In this document: positions 45,254 through 53,273 of the stretch, one piece after another
How positions within the stretch are numbered: the stretch's first letter is position 1
Layout of the letters: each line of letters opens with the position of its first letter
NCBI RefSeq assembly: GCF_023015615.1
Contig: NZ_JALKAJ010000002.1
Coordinates: 372,001 to 436,000, forward strand
Direction: 5' to 3'
DNA from: Qipengyuania sp. S6317L1
GTDB lineage: Bacteria; Pseudomonadota; Alphaproteobacteria; Sphingomonadales; Sphingomonadaceae
Length of the DNA: 64,000 nt
Notes under the pieces: generated by a model
Told to the model about the DNA's origin: nothing
Database searches by the model: none
What the model saw: only the letters and a program-made list of their open reading frames with translations
Position numbers and translations under genes: made by a program

Positions 45254-46393
45254 ATGGCTGATGGAGCAGACAAGGATGAAGAACTTCCTGATGAGGCGGC
45301 GGGCCTCAGGAAGATCATCCATGTTGATATGGATGCCTTTTTTGCAAGCGTGGAGCAGCGCGATAATCCGGAATTGCAAGGAAAACCCGTGGCTGTCGGA
45401 GGCTCCAGCGGGCGCGGCGTGGTGGCGGCGGCAAGCTATGAAGCGCGGCGTTTCGGGGTCAAATCGGCCATGCCGTCGGTCACGGCCAAGCGGCTATGCC
45501 CCGACCTCATTTTCGTAAAGCACCGGTTTGACGCTTACAAAGAGGCCAGCCGCCAGATCCGAGCGATTTTCGAACATCACACCCCGCTCGTCGAGCCGCT
45601 GAGCCTTGATGAGGCTTACCTCGATGTGACCGAGGACAAGCTCGGCATCGGCTCTGCCACTCGCATCGCAGAGCTGATCCGGCAGGAAATCCGCGCAAAG
45701 ACAAAATTGACCGCGAGCGCGGGTGTTTCTTACAACAAATTTCTAGCGAAGATTGCGAGCGACCAGAACAAGCCCGATGGCATCTGCGTCATCCGACCAG
45801 GTCAAGGCGCGGATTTTGTGGCAGGCCTTCCGATCCGCCGCTTTCACGGTGTCGGTCCCAAAGCGGAAGAGAAGATGAAGCGGCTCGGCATCGAAACGGG
45901 CGCCGATCTGGCGATGAAAGACATTGCTTTTCTCAAGGCCAATTTCGGAAGCTTTGCCGACTACCTCTACCGCGCGGCACGTGGCATCGACCTGCGACCC
46001 GTGCGTGCGCATCGTTCGCGCAAGTCTGTGGGGGGAGAGCGCACCTTTAGCGAGGATATTTCAAGCGGCTCCGCCATGCGCGAAACGCTCGAAAATATCA
46101 TCGAAATTGTATGGGGGAGGATCGAGAACGCCAGCTCGCCCGACCGGCGAGTGCGCGGGCGAACGGTGACGTTCAAGGTCAAATACAACAATTTCCAGAT
46201 CATGACCCGTGCCAAGTCGGTTTCGCATTGGGTGGAAACCCGCGATGAGTTTGCAAGGCTCGGGCGCGAATTGCTCGAAGAGGCGCTGCCCCTGCCCATG
46301 CCGATCCGGCTAATGGGTCTGACCTTGTCCAATCTCGACCGGGGCGATGAGGAGAGCCCTAAAAAGGACAGCGCTCAGCTATCTTTGCTGTGA
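45254..46393 (+). CDS. dinB: DNA polymerase IV (Y-family)
   Basis: DinB is an error-prone translesion polymerase. The 379-residue protein has IIHVDMDAFFASVEQ (Asp25 and Asp27 region), GVVAAASYEARRFGVKSAMP and EPLSLDEAYLDVTE with the catalytic Asp-Glu. The helix-hairpin-helix thumb region includes GLPIRRFHGVGPKAEEKM, and the C-terminal little-finger domain ends PIRLMGLTLSNLDRGDE. The start MADGADKDEELPDEA is at 45254. The final residues (DSAQLSLL) resemble a beta-clamp binding peptide. Its 3' end overlaps the Nudix gene by 19 bp. Confidence 0.95.
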   Translation: MADGADKDEELPDEAAGLRKIIHVDMDAFFASVEQRDNPELQGKPVAVGGSSGRGVVAAASYEARRFGVKSAMPSVTAKRLCPDLIFVKHRFDAYKEASRQIRAIFEHHTPLVEPLSLDEAYLDVTEDKLGIGSATRIAELIRQEIRAKTKLTASAGVSYNKFLAKIASDQNKPDGICVIRPGQGADFVAGLPIRRFHGVGPKAEEKMKRLGIETGADLAMKDIAFLKANFGSFADYLYRAARGIDLRPVRAHRSRKSVGGERTFSEDISSGSAMRETLENIIEIVWGRIENASSPDRRVRGRTVTFKVKYNNFQIMTRAKSVSHWVETRDEFARLGRELLEEALPLPMPIRLMGLTLSNLDRGDEESPKKDSAQLSLL

Positions 46394-46884
46394 TCGCGCC
46401 AAGCCTTCCACATAGCGAGCCGTTTTGGCACATTGCGGGTGAGCAATTCGGGCAGCGCATCGCCTGCGAAAAAGCACGCTTCCAGTATTTCGCGGCCATC
46501 GGGTTCGGGGTCTTGGGTCACCTCGACCGTGAACACATGGCTTGTGTGCGGCGATCCTGAAAGCGTCTCGTTAAGGATCCCAAGCGGCTCCAAGTGCTCG
46601 ACATCCAATCTTACTTCTTCGCGCAATTCGCGCTTTGCACACACCACCGGATCTTCGCCTTGCGCCATACCGCCACCCGGCAGCCCCCACGCTTTTGGCC
46701 CGTAGGAATGGCGCAAAAGCATCACTTCGCCCGCTTGGTTAGTGACAATGACGCTGATCCCTGAAATCGGCGTTTTGCGCCATTTGCGCCAGCGGTGGCG
46801 CACGCGGTGCGCGACCTTCAGTAAAGATCGGTGCAGCGACGCTGGCAGCACCTTTTCAGCCGTTTTTTCGATCAGGTGAAGCAT
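46375..46884 (-). CDS. Nudix hydrolase
   Basis: This 169-residue Nudix-fold enzyme acts on nucleotide-diphosphate-linked compounds. The Nudix box is near residues 71-93: GGGMAQGEDPVVCAKRELRE then EVRLDVE. The box has Arg where the consensus has Gly at the end of REUxEExGU. About 40 basic N-terminal residues (HRVRHRWRKWRKTP) precede the domain. Substrate unknown. It overlaps the 6-phosphogluconolactonase gene by 13 bp and dinB by 19 bp. Confidence 0.85.
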   Translation of the reverse strand: MLHLIEKTAEKVLPASLHRSLLKVAHRVRHRWRKWRKTPISGISVIVTNQAGEVMLLRHSYGPKAWGLPGGGMAQGEDPVVCAKRELREEVRLDVEHLEPLGILNETLSGSPHTSHVFTVEVTQDPEPDGREILEACFFAGDALPELLTRNVPKRLAMWKAWRDHSKDS

Positions 46885-47480
46885 GTCACCTGCTGATCAG
46901 CAGCACCCAACAGCCGCGCAATGGGAAGGTCGTGTTCGCCTGCCAGTGCCGCCTTCAAAACGCTTACCTTGTCTTCGCCCCTGATGACGAACATCAGGGC
47001 GTCGCTGTTCAGCAGAGCCGGAATAGTGAGTGTAATCCTGTCAAACGGGGCCTCAGGCGGTAACGGGTCAGGGGTCAGCCGACGGATCATTTGCGGATCG
47101 TCCACCTTGGGATCGGTGTTGGGGAAGAGCGAGGCGATATGTCCATCACCTCCCATGCCCATCCAGCACAGCGCAAAATGCGGCGGTTGAGCGTCTTCGG
47201 TAAGGGTCATGACGTGCGCGCCTGCGGGCTCAAAAATCTTGCGAATTTTGCCGGTGTTGGACGCTTCGTGATCTTCGGGCACGATGCGGTCATCACCGGG
47301 CCAGACATTTACGCGGCCCCACTCAAGGTCAGCCTTCACCAACTCTTCGAAGATTGGAAACGGGGTTGAGCCTCCCGGCACGCTGATCGCGATCTCGCTC
47401 GATGTCGCGCAAAGCTTTTCCGCGATCCACCGTGCGATTTCGCCTGCGTCCTGATCTTCAATCAATGTGAGGTTGTCCAT
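46872..47480 (-). CDS. pgl: 6-Phosphogluconolactonase, short form
   Basis: Pgl hydrolyses 6-phosphogluconolactone in the Entner-Doudoroff or pentose-phosphate route. The 202-residue protein shows SVPGGSTPFPIFEEL, WPGDDRIVPEDHEASN and WMGMGGDGHIASLFPNTDP, the active-site His region. It is slightly shorter than the usual 220-260. The start at 47480 (MDNLTLIEDQD) is used; a GTG nine bases upstream is possible. Expressed with the Nudix gene. Confidence 0.92.
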   Translation of the reverse strand: MDNLTLIEDQDAGEIARWIAEKLCATSSEIAISVPGGSTPFPIFEELVKADLEWGRVNVWPGDDRIVPEDHEASNTGKIRKIFEPAGAHVMTLTEDAQPPHFALCWMGMGGDGHIASLFPNTDPKVDDPQMIRRLTPDPLPPEAPFDRITLTIPALLNSDALMFVIRGEDKVSVLKAALAGEHDLPIARLLGAADQQVTCFT

Positions 47481-47574
47481 GATCTGCACATAGCAAACGG
47501 GCCGCTCCCGCGAAACGGAAACGGCCCTGATGGCTTATGAATAGGTTTTCACGGGACAAAAACCCGTGTCGCGA

Positions 47575-48036
47575 TTAGCCAAGTACCGAGTTCAGGAACC
47601 AAACGCGCTCTTCGGCCATGTCGGTCCAGTCATCAATCAGGCCGTCGGTGGCGTTGTCGCCAGCGGCTTCGGCAGTGCTCTTCATCGATTTTAGGCGCTC
47701 GACCATGCGCCGGTTATCGTCGCGCAGTTTGACCACCATCTCCTCTGCGGTGAGATCGGTGTTGTCTTCATCCTTCACCTGCGTGTGCTGGGTGATCATG
47801 CCAAGCGAGGTAATCGTATCGCCACCGATTTTACGGGCACGTTCACCGATATCATCGATCTGGTCGCGAATTTCGATGGCTTGTTCATCAAAAAGGACGT
47901 GCAAATCGCGGAAACGCGGGCCCTTCACATGCCAGTGAAAGTTCTTGGTCTTCACATAGAGTGCAAAGTGATCGGCCAGCAGGGCATTGATTTCCGACAC
48001 CATTTGGGTGGTTTCTGAATTGTTGGGGTCAAGCAT
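47575..48036 (-). CDS. dps: Dps-family ferritin-like protein
   Basis: This 153-residue four-helix protein forms a dodecamer that binds DNA and oxidises iron, protecting against peroxide. The ferroxidase segment NFHWHVKGPRFRDLHVLFDE and the second-helix DQIDDIGERARKIGG are classic Dps features. A start further upstream would add 30 unsupported residues. Its N-terminus is short (MLDPNNSETTQMV), without a Lys-rich DNA-binding tail. It is transcribed before pgl. Confidence 0.93.
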   Translation of the reverse strand: MLDPNNSETTQMVSEINALLADHFALYVKTKNFHWHVKGPRFRDLHVLFDEQAIEIRDQIDDIGERARKIGGDTITSLGMITQHTQVKDEDNTDLTAEEMVVKLRDDNRRMVERLKSMKSTAEAAGDNATDGLIDDWTDMAEERVWFLNSVLG

Positions 48037-48180
48037 AGCTTTACTCCTTGATTTTGCTTCGGGCGCCAAAAGCTCGAGACATTCGAGGAACGTGCGCCGT
48101 TCGATGCGTTCATGAGTTCTACGCACAGCACCCGGTATTCGTTTCGAGAAAAACTAAATCGCAGTGATCGCACAAAACGA

Positions 48181-48744
48181 TCACAAGAACACGAAACGAG
48201 CATTCAATCCGATCAGTATGCCCGCAACAATCATACAAAGGCCGAATCCAAGGCGGATGATCCGCAAGGGAAGTCGTCGCAGTGTTTCCAAACCCAGTGA
48301 CCAGCCCAACATCACGGACGCGACGCCGGCTAAAGCGCCTCCGACAAACGCGGTGGTCGGGTAAACGGCCCATGCGGCAAGCGCGAAAATGACGAAGCGC
48401 GCCGCGTCCTGCATCTGGCGAAAGATCAACACCGCGCCAATCGCGACATAGGAACGAGTGGGCTCCTTCATCGGCTTTACCCTGACTGGCCAGAAAAGCT
48501 CCACCGCGCCCGCAACCAGAGCAAAGGCGACCAGCATCTCTGCCGCGCGTCGGGGCAGGATGGCCGCGATAGCCGCCCCCGCATAGGCCATGACCGCTGC
48601 TGTTGCGACCGCACAGCCAATTGCGATGACGAGAAGGGGCGCATTGCGATCAGTAGCGCTGGAAAATTGCGCGACAATCGACTGTTCACGCCCGCCCAGC
48701 GCAATCAGGAAAGTCAGGATGAGGGCAAGAAGAAAGGCGTCCAT
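48181..48744 (-). CDS. GDT1/UPF0016-like membrane protein with altered motif
   Basis: This 187-residue protein has about six hydrophobic helices in two halves. GDT1 proteins transport Mn2+ or Ca2+ and carry ExGDKT-like motifs in each half. Here the first is altered to LIALGGREQSIVAQF. The second half has QDAARFVIFALAAWAVYPT without a clear ExGD. Family assignment is therefore tentative. Divergent to the SDR at 48869. Confidence 0.55.
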   Translation of the reverse strand: MDAFLLALILTFLIALGGREQSIVAQFSSATDRNAPLLVIAIGCAVATAAVMAYAGAAIAAILPRRAAEMLVAFALVAGAVELFWPVRVKPMKEPTRSYVAIGAVLIFRQMQDAARFVIFALAAWAVYPTTAFVGGALAGVASVMLGWSLGLETLRRLPLRIIRLGFGLCMIVAGILIGLNARFVFL

Positions 48745-48868
48745 CGCCTCCCTCTAGCATGCCCTCGCCCAGTGGCTAGCCGCCGCTCCTGAAACAATGG
48801 CAAATTGAAACCTAGCGTGCGCGCCAAAAGCGGGTTAGCGTGGCGACAAAGAGAGACGAGGAGAGGCA

Positions 48869-49663
48869 ATGAAACTCACTGAGGGTATGGCCGCGGTCGT
48901 GACCGGCGGCGCGTCGGGGCTTGGCCGCGCAAGCGCGGCGGCGCTGGCGGATGCGGGGCTTAAGGTCGCGATTTTCGACATCAACGATGAAGCGGGCGAA
49001 GAGCACGCTGCTGCGATTGGTGGGACGTTCCACCACGTTGACATCATGGATGAAGAAAGCGTCGAAGCAGGCTTTGCCGCAGCGCGCAAAGCAAATGGTC
49101 AGGAGCGCGTCACCGTTCACTGCGCCATGGCATCGAAACGCGGCAAGACCGTCGGCTTTGACAAGGCGACCGGCGGATTCAAGCGCCTCTCGACCGAAGA
49201 TTATGCCTTTGGCGCAGAGGGCATTCTCGTCGCGAGCTACCGGGTGGCGAGCATTTCGGCGCTGGGCATGGCGAACAGCGAACCGCTGAACGACGATAGC
49301 GAGCGCGGCTCGATCACTTTGACTGCCAGTGTCGCCGCGCAAGACGGGCAAATCGGGCAGGTAATCTACGGGTCGTGCAAATCGGGCGTGAACGGGCTCG
49401 TGCTTCCTATGGCGCGCGACCTGATGGACTTGGGGATCAGGGTGAATTCGGTCATGCCCGGGATATTCGCGACCCCGCTTATGCTGGGAATGAAGGACCG
49501 CAACCCGCAGATGTGGGACCAGCTGAACGCGAGCGTCCCCTTCCCCAAACGTCTAGGTGAACCTGAAGAATTTGCTTCGCTCATCTGCGAGATTGCGCGC
49601 AATTCCTATATCAACGGGCATCAATTCCGCCTGGATGGCGCTATCCGGATGCCTCCAAAGTAA
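48869..49663 (+). CDS. SDR, 3-hydroxyacyl-CoA dehydrogenase type II-like
   Basis: This 264-residue SDR has the TGGASGLG nucleotide loop, FDINDEAG with an NAD-preferring Asp, and the YGSCKSG Tyr-x3-Lys. The catalytic Ser lies in TLTASVAAQDG. C-terminal VNSVMPGIFATPLMLGM fits HSD10-type enzymes. It heads an SDR-ACAD-ACAD operon (11 bp to the next gene), so it likely oxidises a hydroxyacyl-CoA from the same pathway. Substrate unknown. Preceded by a GAGGAGAGGC ribosome site. Confidence 0.9.
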   Translation: MKLTEGMAAVVTGGASGLGRASAAALADAGLKVAIFDINDEAGEEHAAAIGGTFHHVDIMDEESVEAGFAAARKANGQERVTVHCAMASKRGKTVGFDKATGGFKRLSTEDYAFGAEGILVASYRVASISALGMANSEPLNDDSERGSITLTASVAAQDGQIGQVIYGSCKSGVNGLVLPMARDLMDLGIRVNSVMPGIFATPLMLGMKDRNPQMWDQLNASVPFPKRLGEPEEFASLICEIARNSYINGHQFRLDGAIRMPPK

Positions 49664-49674
49664 AGGCTGGCCAA

Positions 49675-50883
49675 ATGAACGTCGATTTCTCACCAGAACT
49701 CGAAGCCTTCCGCGCCGAAGTTGCCGAGTTCTTCGCCACCGCTCCTACGCCAGCCATCCGCGAGGCTGGACGCAAGACCACAAGCGTCTTTGCCCCCTTC
49801 GATCAGTGCATGGAATGGCACGCGATCCTTGCACAAAAGGGGTGGGCTGCGCCGCATTGGCCGGTCGAACATGGCGGTACAGGATGGAGCGTCGAGCAGC
49901 GTTTCATATTTGCCGAAGAGTATCGCAAGGCCGATTTGCCGCCGCTCCTTCCGCAAAGCCTTGGCATGGTGGGGCCGCTCCTGATCGACTTGGGCACAGA
50001 CGAGCAAAAGGCAAAATATCTGCCGCCAATCCTTGCTGGCAAAGATTTCTGGGCGCAGGGGTATTCAGAGCCGGGATCGGGTTCCGATCTCGCTTCGCTT
50101 CAATGCCGCGCCGAACCCGACGGCGATGATTATATCATCAACGGCTCCAAGATTTGGACCACTTACGCCCATCATGCCAACCGCATGTTCATGCTGGTTC
50201 GCACCGACAATTCGGGCAAGAAACAGCAGGGCATCACCTTCCTTCTGCTCGACCGCGTGGATTATCCGGGCATGGAAATCCGGCCTATCGTCGGGCTCGA
50301 CGGGATGCCAGAGCAATGCGAAGTGTTCTTCGACAATGTCCGCGTGCCCCAATCGGGCCGCGTGGGCGAAAAAAATGACGGGTGGAGCGTCGCCAAGCAT
50401 CTGCTCAAACACGAACGCGGCGGCTCTGCGGCCTCTCCGACGCTGGTACACTATCTCGACCGCGCGAAAGAAGCCGCGACCAGGACGCCCTCGCCTTTTG
50501 GCGGAATGTTGGCGGACGACCCGGTGTTCCAAAGCGAATTTGGCGAGCTCCACGCCGATGTCGCCAGCCTTGGCCACATGGAAAAACTCGCGATCAGCGG
50601 CCATCCGATTGCCAATGACCCCGCCTTTCCGTCGCTCAACAAGACCATCAATTCCGAGCTTCTCCAGCGAGCCTCCACACTTATGAGCAAGGTGTCGGGC
50701 GTTGGCGGCCTGGCGCGACAATTGGAGGCGCTTCGCGTGGGCTCGAACGTTGAGCCACAGGGAAGCGAATTCGACCTCATTTCGATGCCGCTTTACCTCA
50801 ACAGCCGGGCGGCCTCGATCTACGCCGGCTCCAACGAGGTCCAGCGTGACCTTATCTCTCGCAGCCTTGCGGCAGGAGTATAA
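49675..50883 (+). CDS. Acyl-CoA dehydrogenase, large-subunit type
   Basis: This 402-residue FAD enzyme opens MNVDFSPELEAFRAEVAEFF. AQGYSEPGSGSDLASLQCRA and YIINGSKIWTTYAHHANRMF are present. The end motif SIYAGSNEVQRDL has Ala where MCAD-type enzymes carry the catalytic Glu. In IVD/LCAD-like enzymes that position is also not Glu and the base lies elsewhere, so activity is not excluded. It lies 11 bp after the SDR and 4 bp before the small subunit. Confidence 0.92.
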   Translation: MNVDFSPELEAFRAEVAEFFATAPTPAIREAGRKTTSVFAPFDQCMEWHAILAQKGWAAPHWPVEHGGTGWSVEQRFIFAEEYRKADLPPLLPQSLGMVGPLLIDLGTDEQKAKYLPPILAGKDFWAQGYSEPGSGSDLASLQCRAEPDGDDYIINGSKIWTTYAHHANRMFMLVRTDNSGKKQQGITFLLLDRVDYPGMEIRPIVGLDGMPEQCEVFFDNVRVPQSGRVGEKNDGWSVAKHLLKHERGGSAASPTLVHYLDRAKEAATRTPSPFGGMLADDPVFQSEFGELHADVASLGHMEKLAISGHPIANDPAFPSLNKTINSELLQRASTLMSKVSGVGGLARQLEALRVGSNVEPQGSEFDLISMPLYLNSRAASIYAGSNEVQRDLISRSLAAGV

Positions 50884-50887
50884 CCCG

Positions 50888-51985
50888 ATGGAATTTAGCT
50901 TCTCCCAAGAGCAGGACATGCTGCGGACCAGCGTCGCAAAGCTGTTGGAACGCAAATACGATTTCGACACCCGTCAGGCACTGGTCGCATCGGATGCGCC
51001 GTGGTCGGCGGACGTGTGGAACGCGTTTGCTGAACTGGGCCTCACCATGCTGCCGTTCAGTGAAGAGCACGGCGGGCTCGGCGGATCGATTGCCGACCTA
51101 GTCGCCTTTGCAGGAACGTTTGGCGAGCATCTGGTGGTCGAGCCTTATGTAGCATCGACACTGCTCGCTGGAGGCGCACTGGCGGCCAGTGGCACACCAG
51201 AGGCGCTGGAATGGATCGAAAAGCTAGGCAGCGGCGAGGCTGTACTCGCTTTCGCCTATGAAGAAGGCAATGGCACAGCAAGCCCAGAGCAAATCTCGAT
51301 GCAGGCTGATGTTTCAGGCGATTGCGCAACTCTCTCGGGGGAAAAGCGCCTTGTGATTGCAGGGGAAACTGCCGATGCGTTCGTGGTTGTCGCAAGGACT
51401 GCTGACACGAGCAAGCTCGGTTTCTACCTTGTCGAAAAGGGTGCAAGCGGCCTTACGACCAACGCTTACAAGACAATCGACGGGCGCGCCGCGGCAACCG
51501 TGCGTTTCGACACGGTGAGCGCCACTACAATCCTCGAAGATGCTGGCGAGGCGCTGGACGCGGTCCTCACGAAAGCCGTCATCGTACAAAGCGCAGAAGC
51601 ATTGGGGGCGATGAAGTCGCTCCTCAACGACACATGCGAATACGCGATGACGCGAAAGCAATTCGGTCAGCCGATCGGTATGTTTCAGGTGGTTGCGCAT
51701 CGTTTGGCAGATATGAAAATTGCCTACACCAAGGCGCTCTCGACTCTCACTTACACCACGGCCCTTGCCAATTCGGGCGTAGCCAGTCCTCGCGATATCG
51801 CCACGCTAAAGGGCCAGATCGGCAAGCTTGGTCGCGAGATCGGAGAAGCTGCAATCCAGACCCACGGCGGGGTCGGCATGACCGATGAATTGAGCGTCAG
51901 CCACTATCACAAGCGTATTCTGGCATTTGATGCAGCGCTTGGCAGCTATCAATACCACTTGCGCCGCGTGGGCCAGATGGCTTGA
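50888..51985 (+). CDS. Acyl-CoA dehydrogenase, small-subunit type
   Basis: This 365-residue acyl-CoA dehydrogenase starts MEFSFSQEQDMLRTSVAKLL. The C-terminal helix block has MTRKQFGQPIGMFQVVAHRL and QTHGGVGMTDELSVSHYHKR, without an EGT motif. Its size and missing motif parallel 4798-5937, and its place beside a larger ACAD suggests a heteromer (inference). Four bases separate it from the large subunit gene, so the two are coupled. Confidence 0.91.
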   Translation: MEFSFSQEQDMLRTSVAKLLERKYDFDTRQALVASDAPWSADVWNAFAELGLTMLPFSEEHGGLGGSIADLVAFAGTFGEHLVVEPYVASTLLAGGALAASGTPEALEWIEKLGSGEAVLAFAYEEGNGTASPEQISMQADVSGDCATLSGEKRLVIAGETADAFVVVARTADTSKLGFYLVEKGASGLTTNAYKTIDGRAAATVRFDTVSATTILEDAGEALDAVLTKAVIVQSAEALGAMKSLLNDTCEYAMTRKQFGQPIGMFQVVAHRLADMKIAYTKALSTLTYTTALANSGVASPRDIATLKGQIGKLGREIGEAAIQTHGGVGMTDELSVSHYHKRILAFDAALGSYQYHLRRVGQMA

Positions 51986-52007
51986 GGCGACGGTCTATAG
52001 CCAGCTG

Positions 52008-53210
52008 TTAGTTATTGTTCGTCGAAAGCGCATTCGTGATGCCAATGACAGAGAATGCCGCGCTCGAAATGGTAGAGACAAACCGCTGGAGGTCAGCCCC
52101 CGGCGCAGTCGAGACGTAGAGCACATCGTCATCGCGCACTGCGAAGTCCTGCATGGCGAAAAGGCTCGCTGGATCGGACATATCCAGCCGATAGATCACA
52201 GGGACCCGGCCATCGGCAGTCGTACGAACATTCTCGCCAAGCCCAGCGCCCAACGCCTCGCGATCCTCGAGGCGGAAAATGAACACCCCCCTTACATCGG
52301 CGCGCGCATCGTTGAGGCCGCCCACCCGGCCAAGCGCCTCAGCCAGAGAAAGTCCAGCACCATCGAACGGGACCTCGGCGCTGCCCCGGACTGAGCCCAA
52401 AGCGACAAAGCTGAACGGTTGGTGGAGCACGGTTACCACATCATCGGGGAACAGCTGCACATTTTGCGCCGGGTCCTCAATCACACGGGCAAGCGGCATG
52501 GAGACGACATTGCTCGCGCGCGTAATTTGCACGATCGAACGATCAACCGGATTGCGGGTACCGCCAGCACTTGCGACCGCATCGAGCAGCCTTTCGCCCC
52601 GTGCGCTCAAAGCCATGCGTTTGGATTGCGCCACATCACCCAGCACCGTGACGGTGCGTGTTTCATTGCGGATCAGGCGAACGATGGCTTGCGGATCATG
52701 GGCGCGCCCGCGAAGGCTTGAAACAATCGCCCGCTCCACCTCATCAACCTTGCGGCCCACCACTTTGATTGGCCCGACAAAGGGGACAGAGACAGTTCCA
52801 GCCTCACCTACCATTTGTTGAGGAATGGGCGCACTGCGCGCTGTTTCGGGCATTGCACTCAGATCGGCACCTGTGGATGTCGTCCCGAACAACACGGCGG
52901 GCGGCGCTTCCCAGATAGCAATATCAAGGACGTCGCCATAGCCGATCAGTTCGGCAGACGGCGCCTCATCGGTAAACACTTCAGCAAATTCAGATGCACG
53001 TCCGTACTGGCCAAGCCGTTCGATCGCCCTGCCATCAAGATCGACGATTTCAATGCCCTCGCCCTGATAGTCTGCACTGTCGGCGCTGCGCACATCACCC
53101 CCTGCAGGCCCGCTGGCGCCAAGCGATGAACATCCGGCGATGGTGAGCGCGACAAGCCCCAACGCGACCGCCTGAAAAGCGCTCAAGCGAGAGGGGTTTA
53201 CATCGGCCAT
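52008..53210 (-). CDS. Outer-membrane polysaccharide export protein (KpsD/Wza-like)
   Basis: This 400-residue lipoprotein (lipobox TIAGCSS) has the polysaccharide biosynthesis/export domain (ELIGYGDVLDIAIWEAPPAV) and SLBB-like repeats. Repeat segments include VGEAGTVSVPFVGPIKVVGR and RTVTVLGDVAQSKRMALSAR. It should form the outer-membrane channel for the polymer moved by the KpsMT-type ABC exporter encoded upstream. The start at 53210 is preceded by GGAAAGCAA; ATGs at 53228 and 53249 are alternatives. Confidence 0.88.
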   Translation of the reverse strand: MADVNPSRLSAFQAVALGLVALTIAGCSSLGASGPAGGDVRSADSADYQGEGIEIVDLDGRAIERLGQYGRASEFAEVFTDEAPSAELIGYGDVLDIAIWEAPPAVLFGTTSTGADLSAMPETARSAPIPQQMVGEAGTVSVPFVGPIKVVGRKVDEVERAIVSSLRGRAHDPQAIVRLIRNETRTVTVLGDVAQSKRMALSARGERLLDAVASAGGTRNPVDRSIVQITRASNVVSMPLARVIEDPAQNVQLFPDDVVTVLHQPFSFVALGSVRGSAEVPFDGAGLSLAEALGRVGGLNDARADVRGVFIFRLEDREALGAGLGENVRTTADGRVPVIYRLDMSDPASLFAMQDFAVRDDDVLYVSTAPGADLQRFVSTISSAAFSVIGITNALSTNNN

Positions 53211-53273
53211 ATTTGCTTTCCGGTTCATCTCATTGGGTCCAAATTTCATCACATGGTACTCTGATTGCCAGCG

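Noticed and set aside
47499..47527. A terminator between dps and pgl (GGGCCG/CGGCCC stem).
   Set aside because: The stem is short, the loop is long and no clear U-tract follows; evidence is too weak to list as a feature.
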